DNA of 12,983 nucleotides from Clostridia bacterium (lineage in GTDB: Bacteria; Bacillota; Clostridia; Christensenellales; CAG-1252). The first letter of the stretch is position 1. Every line of letters begins with the position of its first letter. The translations under genes and the position numbers were made by a program. The notes beneath the pieces were generated by a model that had not been told where the DNA came from, searched no databases, and saw only the letters and a program-made list of their open reading frames with translations. Positions 7,322-12,983 of this stretch are shown here, piece after piece. The DNA lies in contig JAFZZX010000089.1 in NCBI GenBank assembly GCA_017615515.1, forward strand, positions 1-12,983. The letters run 5' to 3'.

Positions 7322-7365
7322 GTAGTAACGAGCGGCGCTAAAGATTTCACCGCTCTCCCATTATA
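7322..7365 (-). promoter_or_regulatory. Candidate rplK-rplA leader stem (possible L1-binding mimic) with TATAAT box
   Basis: On the minus strand GGGA is followed by GAGCGG (7355-7350), a 14-base loop and CCGCUC (7335-7330), then GUUACUACC. A stem flanked by GGGA and ACC before the rplK binding site is what is expected of the L1 feedback site in rplK-rplA leaders. A perfect TATAAT (7360-7365) sits immediately upstream but lacks a good -35 box, and a start from it would omit the GGG side. A second TATAAT overlaps the nusG stop codon (7390-7395). Which, if either, is a promoter is open. Confidence 0.4.
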
Positions 7366-7390
7366 GCGAGCGTCCGAAGACGCAGAACTA

Positions 7391-7960
7391 TTATACCTTT
7401 TCTACTTGGTTGAAGTCCAGTTCGATGGGGGTGGGTTTGCCGAACATCGACAGAACGACCTTCACGATGCCCTTCTCGAAGTCGATCCCTTCGACCTCTC
7501 CGAAGTAGCTCTCGAAGGCGCCGGAGATGATGCGAACCTGATCGCCGACCTGCAAGCCGAGATCTTCCGCCTTGACCTTTTCGAGACCGAATCTCCTGAT
7601 GTCCTCGGGCTTGAGGGGTTCGGGCGTACCGCCGGGACCCGCAAAACCGGTGACCGCGTGAACGTGCGTGATGGCGTAATATACGCGCTGGCTCTCGCGA
7701 GAGGCGGGATCGTAAGGTCTCATCTTGATGAAGGCGTAAGTCGGGAACTTCTTGCGAAGGACGGTCTTGCGCTTGGTCTTGGTCTCCACGATCTCCTCTT
7801 CTTGCAGAACGACTACGTCGAAGATCTGATCTTGCAGACCGGTATTCTCCACCATTTTCATGATATTATCACGTACCGCGAGCTCATAGGTGGAATAGGT
7901 ATGGATCACATACCACTTCGCTTCGGGTACGAGTTCGTCTTTCTTTTCAATCGGATCCAT
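7391..7960 (-). CDS. nusG: Transcription termination/antitermination factor NusG
   Basis: A 189-aa NusG. The NGN domain, which binds RNA polymerase, spans about 14-115 (AKWYVIHTYSTYE at 14-26, KKFPTYAFIKM at 70-80, AVTGFAGP at 102-109). The KOW domain spans about 136-165 (VGDQVRIISGAFESYFGEV), and the tail ends in ELDFNQVEKV. The usual PGYV element reads PTYA here. The start ATG 7960 lies three bases after the secE stop and has only a weak binding site (GGTG), so translation is probably coupled to secE. The frame ends in tandem TAA TAG stops. Confidence 0.97.
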   Translation of the reverse strand: MDPIEKKDELVPEAKWYVIHTYSTYELAVRDNIMKMVENTGLQDQIFDVVVLQEEEIVETKTKRKTVLRKKFPTYAFIKMRPYDPASRESQRVYYAITHVHAVTGFAGPGGTPEPLKPEDIRRFGLEKVKAEDLGLQVGDQVRIISGAFESYFGEVEGIDFEKGIVKVVLSMFGKPTPIELDFNQVEKV

Positions 7961-7963
7961 AGT

Positions 7964-8188
7964 TTATTTCACCAAAAGGCTGAAGAGCCAAGAGAGCAAG
8001 CTGTCAAACCCGAGGATCACGAGCAGGAAGAAGAGCACGACGACGAGGACGATACCCGTCTCCGCCATCACCTTGCCGAAGGTAGGCCACGTGACCTTCT
8101 TCAGTTCGGAAACGATCTCCTTGATCCCCGATCCCATACGCTTGAACAGGTTGGGCTTCTTTTCATTTTTTTTGGCCGTTCCTTTCAT
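7964..8188 (-). CDS. secE: Preprotein translocase subunit SecE
   Basis: A 74-aa SecE of the short, single-membrane-span type. A basic N-terminus is followed by the conserved amphipathic helix with ELKKVTWP (28-35), then one transmembrane helix (about 43-70) and a short end. SecE clamps SecY in the plasma-membrane protein channel. The start is ATG 8188, preceded by GGGAGG with four bases spacing; a longer in-frame reading begins upstream but has no binding site and overlaps the rpmG end. It lies between rpmG (56 bases) and nusG (3 bases). Confidence 0.95.
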   Translation of the reverse strand: MKGTAKKNEKKPNLFKRMGSGIKEIVSELKKVTWPTFGKVMAETGIVLVVVLFFLLVILGFDSLLSWLFSLLVK

Positions 8189-8244
8189 AGTGCCTCCCAT
8201 AATCATTGAGAAGGAAAACCGACAAAGTCGGGCTCCGTCCGAAA

Positions 8245-8412
8245 TTACTTGCTCTCTCTGTGAAGCGTGTGCTTCTTGCAGAAGGGGCAATACTTATTCA
8301 GTTCGAGCCTGTCGGGCGTATTCTTCTTATTCTTGTAATCGTTGTAGTTGCGCTGTTTGCATTCGGTGCAAGCCAGAGTGATCTTCATACGATTCTCTTT
8401 TTTCGCTGCCAT
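8245..8412 (-). CDS. rpmG: 50S ribosomal protein bL33, zinc-ribbon form
   Basis: A 55-aa protein recognised as bL33: [15 protein letters not shown] (10-24), then [20 protein letters not shown]. The four cysteines (15, 18, 42, 45) form the zinc-binding pairs of the C+ type. The start is ATG 8412, with GGAGG at 8422-8426, nine bases upstream. A second ATG at 8417 lies closer to the same binding site but in another frame and opens only a ten-codon frame. A downstream in-frame ATG (8388) would give 47 residues. It is the first gene of the rpmG-secE-nusG cluster, behind a consensus promoter. Confidence 0.95.
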   Translation of the reverse strand: MAAKKENRMKITLACTECKQRNYNDYKNKKNTPDRLELNKYCPFCKKHTLHRESK

Positions 8413-8463
8413 ATCATGACGCCTCCAAAAAAATTACACTCGCCATTTCGAGAGTGCCTTTTA

Positions 8464-8492
8464 ATATTATCACACGAAAAAGGGCGTGTCAA
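8464..8492 (-). promoter_or_regulatory. Promoter of rpmG-secE-nusG-rplK-rplA
   Basis: TTGACA (8487-8492), 17-bp spacer and TAATAT (8464-8469) preceded by TGA, that is, an extended -10 element. Transcription should start near 8457, about 45 bases before rpmG. The -35 box lies inside the loop and 3' arm of the upstream terminator hairpin. Confidence 0.9.
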
Positions 8493-8507
8493 TGTTTTTA
8501 CGCCCTT
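8477..8507 (-). terminator. Terminator of the accessory operon, overlapping the rpmG promoter
   Basis: Perfect 8-bp stem AAGGGCGT/ACGCCCTT (8500-8507 with 8480-8487), 12-base loop, followed on the minus strand by TTT and then CG, so five T in a row including the stem end. It sits about 92 bases after the stop of the 49-aa gene and is the natural end of the right-hand operon. Strength is moderate because the T tract is short. Confidence 0.6.
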
Positions 8508-8532
8508 ATTTCCCAATATTTTTTATCTTTTG

Positions 8533-8590
8533 ATATGCGCGCGTCCGCGCACGCTGTAAGCGCGATCGGACCCGCTGAAAAATCGCATAT
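8533..8590 (-). other. Large imperfect hairpin in the 3' region of the accessory operon
   Basis: ATATGCG (8533-8539) pairs with CGCATAT (8584-8590), GTCCG (8543-8547) with CGGAC (8567-8571), and an inner CGCGC/GCGUG stem (8564-8560 with 8554-8550) closes a five-base loop. The inner stem contains a G-U pair if transcribed from the minus strand but an A-C mismatch from the plus strand, which favours a minus-strand RNA. There is no T tract on either side, so it is not a simple terminator; it could be a processing or stability element, or a regulatory RNA structure. Confidence 0.45.
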
Positions 8591-8598
8591 AAGACGCG

Positions 8599-8748
8599 TC
8601 AACCCTTCTTGCGTGCGGGCTTTTTCTCGCCTCGAAGGATCACCTTGCCCCCTTTCACGCCGACGATGGAGCCTGCGGGATACAAGCCGACCTTGGGCGT
8701 ATGGACGTTAAATCCGCTCGCCTTTCCGCGCTTTCTGTCCTCCGCCAT
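8599..8748 (-). CDS. Small basic protein of 49 aa, unrecognised
   Basis: ATG 8748 to TGA 8599, 24 bases after the stop of the preceding gene in the same operon. The protein begins MAEDRKRGKASGFNVHTPKV, continues with GLYPAGSIVGVKGGKVILRG and ends EKKPARKKG. It has 13 Lys/Arg against three Asp/Glu, a glycine-rich centre that looks like paired beta strands, and basic ends. GGGGA seven bases upstream is a modest binding site. The composition suggests a nucleic-acid- or membrane-surface-binding small protein, but no family is recognised. Spacing and orientation support a real gene; length alone would not. Confidence 0.55.
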   Translation of the reverse strand: MAEDRKRGKASGFNVHTPKVGLYPAGSIVGVKGGKVILRGEKKPARKKG

Positions 8749-8772
8749 ATCGCTTTCCCCGTCAAGCCCGGA

Positions 8773-9513
8773 TCAGGACTTCGCAGACAGCGCGAAGACG
8801 TGCGCGCAAGACGCTCGGATGATCTCTTCGATGTCGGCGTTCGAGGTGAAGGTCTCGTCGATCGTGGCGACGTACCAACTGTATCCCTTCGCCTTCGGGA
8901 AGGGGGAGACGTCCGCGGTCGGATGCTTGCGTTTGAGCTCCTCGAACTTTTCCGCCGTCACGCGGAAGACCATCTTGGCGACGCCGTCCTTCTCGTATGC
9001 CATCATAAACGCCTTGCCGCCCACCTTGAAGGTGCTGGGGGACAGATCGCTGTCGCTCTCCGACACGGCGATCGGATAGGTCGAGCCGAGGGTGCGGCAA
9101 TAATTCGACATCTCGCGTTTGCCGTAAAGGTCGTAGGACGCATTCTCCCACTCGACCGAATCCGACGCAACGATAAAGTCGCGGTCGGGCAGATTTTGAT
9201 ACTTCAAGATCGCCGCGTTGATCAGATTCTCTTCCTTATTGACGAAGTTCACGTTCAACGCGTCGCCGCGCTCGCCGTAATTGCTGAGATAGACGTATTT
9301 ATACGCCATATTGATCGCCGCGGTCACGATGCCGAGATCGGTCACTTCGGGCGAAAGGATCCAGCGATACCAGTCGCTCCCCTTGGGATAGACCGCCTTG
9401 CCGAAGAGCTTGAATTGTCTCTCGAGCGCCGCCGCAGTCTTCCTGTGGAGACGCAATACGAGTTTCACCATATTCTTGCGCTCGTAGACCAACATATAGG
9501 TGCAGATACCCAC
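8773..9513 (-). CDS. C-terminal part of an amber-split gene: tandem domain resembling MmcQ/YjbR
   Basis: The open frame runs from directly after an in-frame TAG (9640-9642) to TGA at 8773. The only usual start candidate is GTG 9513, which has no binding site, so an independent gene is unlikely. The frame holds two copies of one domain. In numbering of the joined protein, copy 1 is about 182-293 and copy 2 about 343-457. Matching blocks are VGICTYMLVYE/VGGKAFMMAYE, VKLVLRL/AKMVFRV, YPKGSDWYRWIL/FPKAKGYSWYVATI and a closing helix. The pattern KFEELKRKHP...PF.K...WY...D resembles the MmcQ/YjbR fold; that assignment is inferred. The similarity between copies starts upstream of GTG 9513, so part of copy 1 would be lost from a protein started there. 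Best read as the second half of the gene beginning at 10158. Confidence 0.7.
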   Translation of the reverse strand: MGICTYMLVYERKNMVKLVLRLHRKTAAALERQFKLFGKAVYPKGSDWYRWILSPEVTDLGIVTAAINMAYKYVYLSNYGERGDALNVNFVNKEENLINAAILKYQNLPDRDFIVASDSVEWENASYDLYGKREMSNYCRTLGSTYPIAVSESDSDLSPSTFKVGGKAFMMAYEKDGVAKMVFRVTAEKFEELKRKHPTADVSPFPKAKGYSWYVATIDETFTSNADIEEIIRASCAHVFALSAKS

Positions 9514-9639
9514 GCGGCAACTGTCGGGGAGATTTTCGCCGCCGCGCGCGTAGATCGCGGTCGGCTCGTATTCGGAGAGACCTTCGGCATACTCGAGGAT
9601 CTCCTTTTTGCTGAGCAGGTCGATCTTCTTTTTGCGCTC

Positions 9640-9642
9640 CTA
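9640..9642 (-). other. In-frame amber codon (TAG) splitting one gene
   Basis: The frames 9643-10158 and 8773-9639 are in the same phase with only this TAG between them (codon 173 of 462, stop included). The context is ATC-ATC-TAG-GAG-CGC; one base change from CAG (Gln) or GAG (Glu) would explain it. TAG is a genuine stop elsewhere in the window, at the end of the SGNH gene (4518-4520), so the codon is not generally reassigned. Confidence 0.85.
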
Positions 9643-10158
9643 GATGATCGCGTCGCTTTCCCTGAGCGCGCGCATCTCCTCTTCCGCAGCGCGGGCGGCT
9701 TGCTCCGCCTCTTGCAGAGAGCGCGCCGTCTCCTCGCGGGACAGCTCCGCCTCGCGGGCGAGACGCTCCGCTTCCGCCTTGGACTGCTCGGCGGCGAGAG
9801 CCGCTTGTTGCGCCTCCGCTTTCGCCTTTTCCGCCTGCTCGAGTTCCGCTTGTTTCGCCGAAAGGGCGGCGTCGGTCTGCTGGCGCAAGGCTTCGCCGCG
9901 CTGTTTCTCTTCGAGAAGCCGTTGCCTGTGTCCGGATTCCTGCTCTTCCGCCTTTTCCTTCGCGAGGGCGATCGCGTCCTTCGCACCGGCAAGTTTGCCT
10001 TTGCGAACGCCCGACGCATAGGTCGCGCACGCTCCTATAAAGAATCCCAAAAGGATCGCCACCAAAAGGGCGACGCCGATCGCGATCATCTGCTTCGTGT
10101 CGAAGCCGCCGACGATCTCCTTGATCGTATCCGTAATGCTACCGTAAACCACACTCAT
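9640..10158 (-). CDS. N-terminal part of an amber-split gene: membrane-anchored coiled-coil protein
   Basis: 172 residues before the TAG. Residues 1-21 are a short N-terminus, about 22-48 form one transmembrane helix (MIAIGVALLVAILLGFFIGA), and 51-170 are a long Ala/Glu/Lys/Arg/Gln-rich coiled coil. The start is ATG 10158, five bases after the stop of the large surface protein gene, so translation is probably coupled; the nearest GGAGG is about 13 bases away and GAGAG lies closer. With basic residues after the helix (VRKGK), the coiled coil and everything after it are probably cytosolic. If translation stops at TAG, a membrane-tethered coiled coil without its C-terminal domains is made. The coiled-coil composition makes database matches to this half unreliable. 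Confidence 0.8.
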   Translation of the reverse strand: MSVVYGSITDTIKEIVGGFDTKQMIAIGVALLVAILLGFFIGACATYASGVRKGKLAGAKDAIALAKEKAEEQESGHRQRLLEEKQRGEALRQQTDAALSAKQAELEQAEKAKAEAQQAALAAEQSKAEAERLAREAELSREETARSLQEAEQAARAAEEEMRALRESDAII

Positions 10159-10163
10159 TTCTC

Positions 10164-12983
10164 TCAGGCTTCCTCCCTGTCGATTTTCTTTTTCGTCTTC
10201 GCAAAACGTACGATAAAGACGATCATCAGGATCAACAAAACGCCGCCGACGATCGCAAGGAACCAATCCGAAAGGATCGAGCGCCAGGTGACCGGTACCT
10301 TGGGCTTATGCGTGTCGATCGTGATCACCGTCTCTTCGGAACAGAGCAGGTCTTCGTCGTCGTTCTCTGCGTATCTGACCTTCAATAGGTAATTGCTGTC
10401 CTTCAAAACTTCCTCGAAATCGGGCGTGGCGCTCCAAGCGGTGATCTCCTCGCCCGAGGGCTTGCATAGGCAATACTCGAGCCCCTCGTTGCCTTCGACC
10501 TTGTCCGCGTTGACCGTGAGCTTGCCCGTGCTCCGATCGTACTCCACCGCGACCTTTTCCGCCGCGACGGGCGCGCGCAACGTACGGAAGTCGACCGAAG
10601 CGGGCGTACCTACCACGCCGCCCTTCTCCGCGCGGAACTGCACGGTATAGGCCTTATCCGCGCGCAAGCCATCGACCTTGATCGTCCATTCCGCCTCTTC
10701 TTCGGCGTTTTTCCAGTCGCCGGACGTCCCGACGCGATATTGGATGCGATAGCCTTCGACGGCGTTCGTAAGCTCGGTATAGGTAAACTCCGCGCCGCTG
10801 CTCGTCAAGACGGACACCGTCACGGCGGGAGAAACGAAGGGAACGGAAACGCTCTTCACCTCGCTCCAACCGCTGGCAGTCTCGTAGTTGTCGCCCGCTT
10901 CCGCGCGTACTCGCACGTAGAAGGTCTCGCCGTACAGCGGTTTCTTGCCCCCGACCTTGGAGAAGGTGATCGTGCCCTCGCCGCGGTTCTCGGTAGGCGA
11001 GCGCAGATCTCGGTTATTCGCGATCTGCACGACGATGGGCCCGTCGGCGCGCACCTTGATCTCCTGCTTGGACGTCACCTCGATCGTGGGGTCGGGCGCG
11101 GGTGGCGCAGGCGCTCTGTCCACCGTGAATCGATTTACTTCCGCACCCGCCGCAACGTCGTAAACGTAGCTCTTGACGATCTCGAAATGGGGAGAAGACG
11201 CCCCCGAGGTCACGAACTCGTAGGTGCCGACGTCGGCATTTGCCGCGCACCCTTCGCTACTGAGGAGCACGCCCGAAAAGTCGCTCGCCTTGAAATCCGA
11301 GATCTTGTTTTCCGTGTCGACGACCCCCGCCTCAACGGGATAGACTTCCTTGATCTGCACGGTCTTGTCGTTGGTTCTGTAAGCAAAGGTCGTGCCGTAG
11401 ATCTTGTGCGAAGTGGAAACGTGATAAAGGACGGCGACCTGCCGCTTGGTGACGGTAAGTTCGACCTCAACGGGATCGACTTCGTATAGGTCGGAGAGGA
11501 GCTCGCATTTGACGACGTAGGAACCCACCGCCGTCGGCAGTCCCGAGAAAAAGACGGAAGAACCGGACGAACGATAGCGATAGCCGACGTGTTCGCACTC
11601 CTCTTCCAAAACCGATTCTTCGAGATAGGGCCGAGCAAGCTCGCCGATCTCCTTGCCGTACGCGACGCTCTTCTCCGCGTCTGCGACGAGGGAGACGCCC
11701 GTATGCCGCTTCACGACGCTTACGCGCGCCGCGTCGTATTCGATCAGTACGTTCGGGTCGGTCTCGGACACCATACTCGCGTATGCGAGCAAGTCGCCGA
11801 CCTTTTTTCCCGTCAGATCGGCGGAAAGGACGAATCGATATTCGGTGTCCCGATACGTGCGGGTCACGACCTTCTCAAACGAATTTGAAACGGTGATCTC
11901 CGCCTCGTCCTCGCCCTCGTACGGTTCGTCTATCACGAAGGGAAGCACCTGCAACGACACGTTCTCGAAGGAAAGATCCTCAATGTCGGAGCATTCGTAA
12001 TCCAACAGTTCGATCCGATGGGTGCCGACGGGGATCGTCCCTTCCGACACGCCCTCAACGGAGAAGCGCACCTTGCCGACGACGCCCGTATAGAAGGTCA
12101 CGGAAGGATACAGCGACTCGTTCTCGAGCATCGCCTCGCCGAGATCGGTATAGACGAGATCGAAATAAGTATAGGTAAAGGTGGAAAGCGGAAGATACAG
12201 ATAGCGGGCGTCCCCCTGCCGTTCGGCGATCAGGTTTTCGTTCTGATAGACGATGACCGTGCCCGCCTTCGCCTTGACGGTACTCATCGTATAGCTGACA
12301 GAGACGGTATAATTCGGATCCTCGGGGATCACGTCGCCCTCCGAGGGCTTGACCTCGTAGCGCCAAAACTCTATTTCGTAGCCGCTGCCTACGGCAAGCG
12401 CGCCCTCCTGCGCTTCCTTGAGCCTAAAATAGGCGGTCAAAACGTCGCCGTTCGCTCCCGCCACCACGCGAGTGGTCACGCTCTCGCCGTCCGACAGCAG
12501 ATAATCGTTGAACCGTACTTCGTCCACCTCGTCGTAATCAACCGCGATCTCCTTCTGCAGGACGGTATATACGGCGGCGGCTTCCGAATCCTCGAGTTTC
12601 GCCGTGATCTCGTAAAAAGACGTTCTGTCCACGCCGTTCAGTTTCACGGTATAATCCTTGCTCAGCGGATATTCGCCCACGTCCGCCGTCGCCGCGCGCC
12701 CGAGAGAATCGAAAGTGACGCTCAGCGTTCCGTCCGTCCAAACGGGGTATTCTCCCTCGACGCCGTAGGTCTTCGTCAGATCGGCGGCGGGCAGATGAAC
12801 GGTCTTATGGTTCTTGGACACCTCGACGATCAGGGTGCCGGAACAGTCCGCGTCGGGGATCTCCGAGCCCGTGTCGTAGCAGGGAACGGCATTCCCGTTC
12901 GCAGACAGATAATAGGTGCCCGGCTCCGCGGTAACCCTGCCGTCCTCGGTCAAAGAAAAGGTCGCCCCGCCCAGCGTGGCGGA
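10164..12983 (-). CDS. Large surface protein with MBG-like and Fn3-like beta domains, C-terminal membrane anchor (5' end cut by the window edge)
   Basis: 939 codons lie in the window, and the frame is open through the right edge, so the N-terminus and any signal peptide are missing. Three stretches look like MBG-type beta domains with a strand-YG-...-ADVG/AVGSY pattern (window residues about 65-150, 425-513, 513-613). A Pro-rich linker (APAPPAPDP, near 624-632) leads to about three fibronectin-III-like domains (632-890; for example SGDWKNAEEE and KAYTVQFRAEKGG). A transmembrane helix (WFLAIVGGVLLILMIVFIV, about 907-925) and a short basic tail end the protein. There is no LPXTG sortase motif, so it is held by the membrane helix with the body outside the cell. 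Adhesion or envelope function is inferred. It is the first visible gene of the operon; the next gene starts five bases after its TGA. Confidence 0.85.
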   Translation of the reverse strand, partial: SATLGGATFSLTEDGRVTAEPGTYYLSANGNAVPCYDTGSEIPDADCSGTLIVEVSKNHKTVHLPAADLTKTYGVEGEYPVWTDGTLSVTFDSLGRAATADVGEYPLSKDYTVKLNGVDRTSFYEITAKLEDSEAAAVYTVLQKEIAVDYDEVDEVRFNDYLLSDGESVTTRVVAGANGDVLTAYFRLKEAQEGALAVGSGYEIEFWRYEVKPSEGDVIPEDPNYTVSVSYTMSTVKAKAGTVIVYQNENLIAERQGDARYLYLPLSTFTYTYFDLVYTDLGEAMLENESLYPSVTFYTGVVGKVRFSVEGVSEGTIPVGTHRIELLDYECSDIEDLSFENVSLQVLPFVIDEPYEGEDEAEITVSNSFEKVVTRTYRDTEYRFVLSADLTGKKVGDLLAYASMVSETDPNVLIEYDAARVSVVKRHTGVSLVADAEKSVAYGKEIGELARPYLEESVLEEECEHVGYRYRSSGSSVFFSGLPTAVGSYVVKCELLSDLYEVDPVEVELTVTKRQVAVLYHVSTSHKIYGTTFAYRTNDKTVQIKEVYPVEAGVVDTENKISDFKASDFSGVLLSSEGCAANADVGTYEFVTSGASSPHFEIVKSYVYDVAAGAEVNRFTVDRAPAPPAPDPTIEVTSKQEIKVRADGPIVVQIANNRDLRSPTENRGEGTITFSKVGGKKPLYGETFYVRVRAEAGDNYETASGWSEVKSVSVPFVSPAVTVSVLTSSGAEFTYTELTNAVEGYRIQYRVGTSGDWKNAEEEAEWTIKVDGLRADKAYTVQFRAEKGGVVGTPASVDFRTLRAPVAAEKVAVEYDRSTGKLTVNADKVEGNEGLEYCLCKPSGEEITAWSATPDFEEVLKDSNYLLKVRYAENDDEDLLCSEETVITIDTHKPKVPVTWRSILSDWFLAIVGGVLLILMIVFIVRFAKTKKKIDREEA

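Noticed and set aside
8189..8244. tRNA-Trp between rpmG and secE, as in some bacteria
   Set aside because: The gap is only 56 bases and has no cloverleaf.
9513..9513. GTG 9513 as true start of an independent gene
   Set aside because: No binding site, and repeat copy 1 extends upstream of it; kept only as the formal start of the open frame.
9640..9642. General reassignment of TAG to an amino acid in this organism
   Set aside because: The SGNH gene ends in TAG at 4518-4520 directly after its expected C-terminus, and nusG carries TAG as a second tandem stop.
9299..10030. 243-codon minus-strand frame crossing the TAG without a stop
   Set aside because: Arg/Gly-rich translation typical of an off-frame reading of GC-rich DNA; the protein repeat fixes the true frame on both sides of the TAG, so a frameshift bypass is not needed.
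8701..10392. 563-codon plus-strand open frame
   Set aside because: Antisense shadow of the accessory operon; Arg/Leu/Val-rich low-complexity translation without domain features, while the minus strand shows an internal domain repeat, a membrane helix and operon spacing.
10740..11489. 249-codon plus-strand frame opposite the surface protein
   Set aside because: Shadow of the long minus-strand gene; no binding site and no recognisable domain.
12951..12953. TTG 12953 as start of the large surface protein
   Set aside because: The frame is open to the window edge with sensible protein sequence (ATLGGATFSL), so the gene is cut by the edge rather than starting here.

Overview
This window looks like a chromosomal segment from a GC-rich member of the Bacillota, Clostridia-like. 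The basis is a four-cysteine (zinc-ribbon) bL33, a DUF1540 protein, a DUF2156-type protein, an rplJ leader ending in an intrinsic terminator (the L10-leader arrangement known from Firmicutes), strong GGAGG ribosome binding sites and TTGACA-N17-TATAAT-type promoters. The exact genus cannot be read from the sequence. There are no rRNA or tRNA genes, insertion sequences, phage genes or CRISPR arrays. No stretch over 300 bases lacks a gene; the longest gaps (5965-6156, 8413-8598, 4830-4996) hold leaders, promoters and terminators.

Left part (1-2424): a terminator for a plus-strand gene beyond the left edge, then a minus-strand two-domain protein (DUF2156 acyltransferase-like fused to a GNAT acetyltransferase). 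It is divergent from an unrecognised 304-aa plus-strand gene. Middle (2435-4829): a minus-strand PAP2-family membrane protein divergent from rplI (bL9), rplI followed by an SGNH hydrolase, and a DUF1540 cysteine-rich protein that converges end to end with the SGNH gene.

Core (4933-8492, all minus strand): the conserved cluster rpmG-secE-nusG-rplK-rplA-rplJ-rplL. It starts at a consensus promoter upstream of rpmG. A second consensus promoter with an L10-type leader and attenuator lies between rplA and rplJ, and a candidate L1-type stem lies upstream of rplK. The cluster stops at a terminator after rplL; rpoB, the usual next gene, is absent here.

Right part (8533-12983, minus strand): an accessory operon read towards the ribosomal cluster. 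It encodes a large surface protein (cut by the right edge) with MBG-like and fibronectin-like beta domains and a C-terminal membrane anchor; then, 5 nt later, a membrane-anchored coiled-coil protein whose reading frame is interrupted by one amber codon and continues into a duplicated domain resembling the MmcQ/YjbR fold; then, 24 nt later, an unrecognised basic 49-aa protein. The operon ends in a large imperfect hairpin and a terminator whose loop contains the -35 box of the rpmG promoter. The amber-split gene is the most interesting item: the protein repeat shows that sequence lying directly after the stop was coding, so this is either a recent nonsense mutation, a sequencing error, or stop readthrough.
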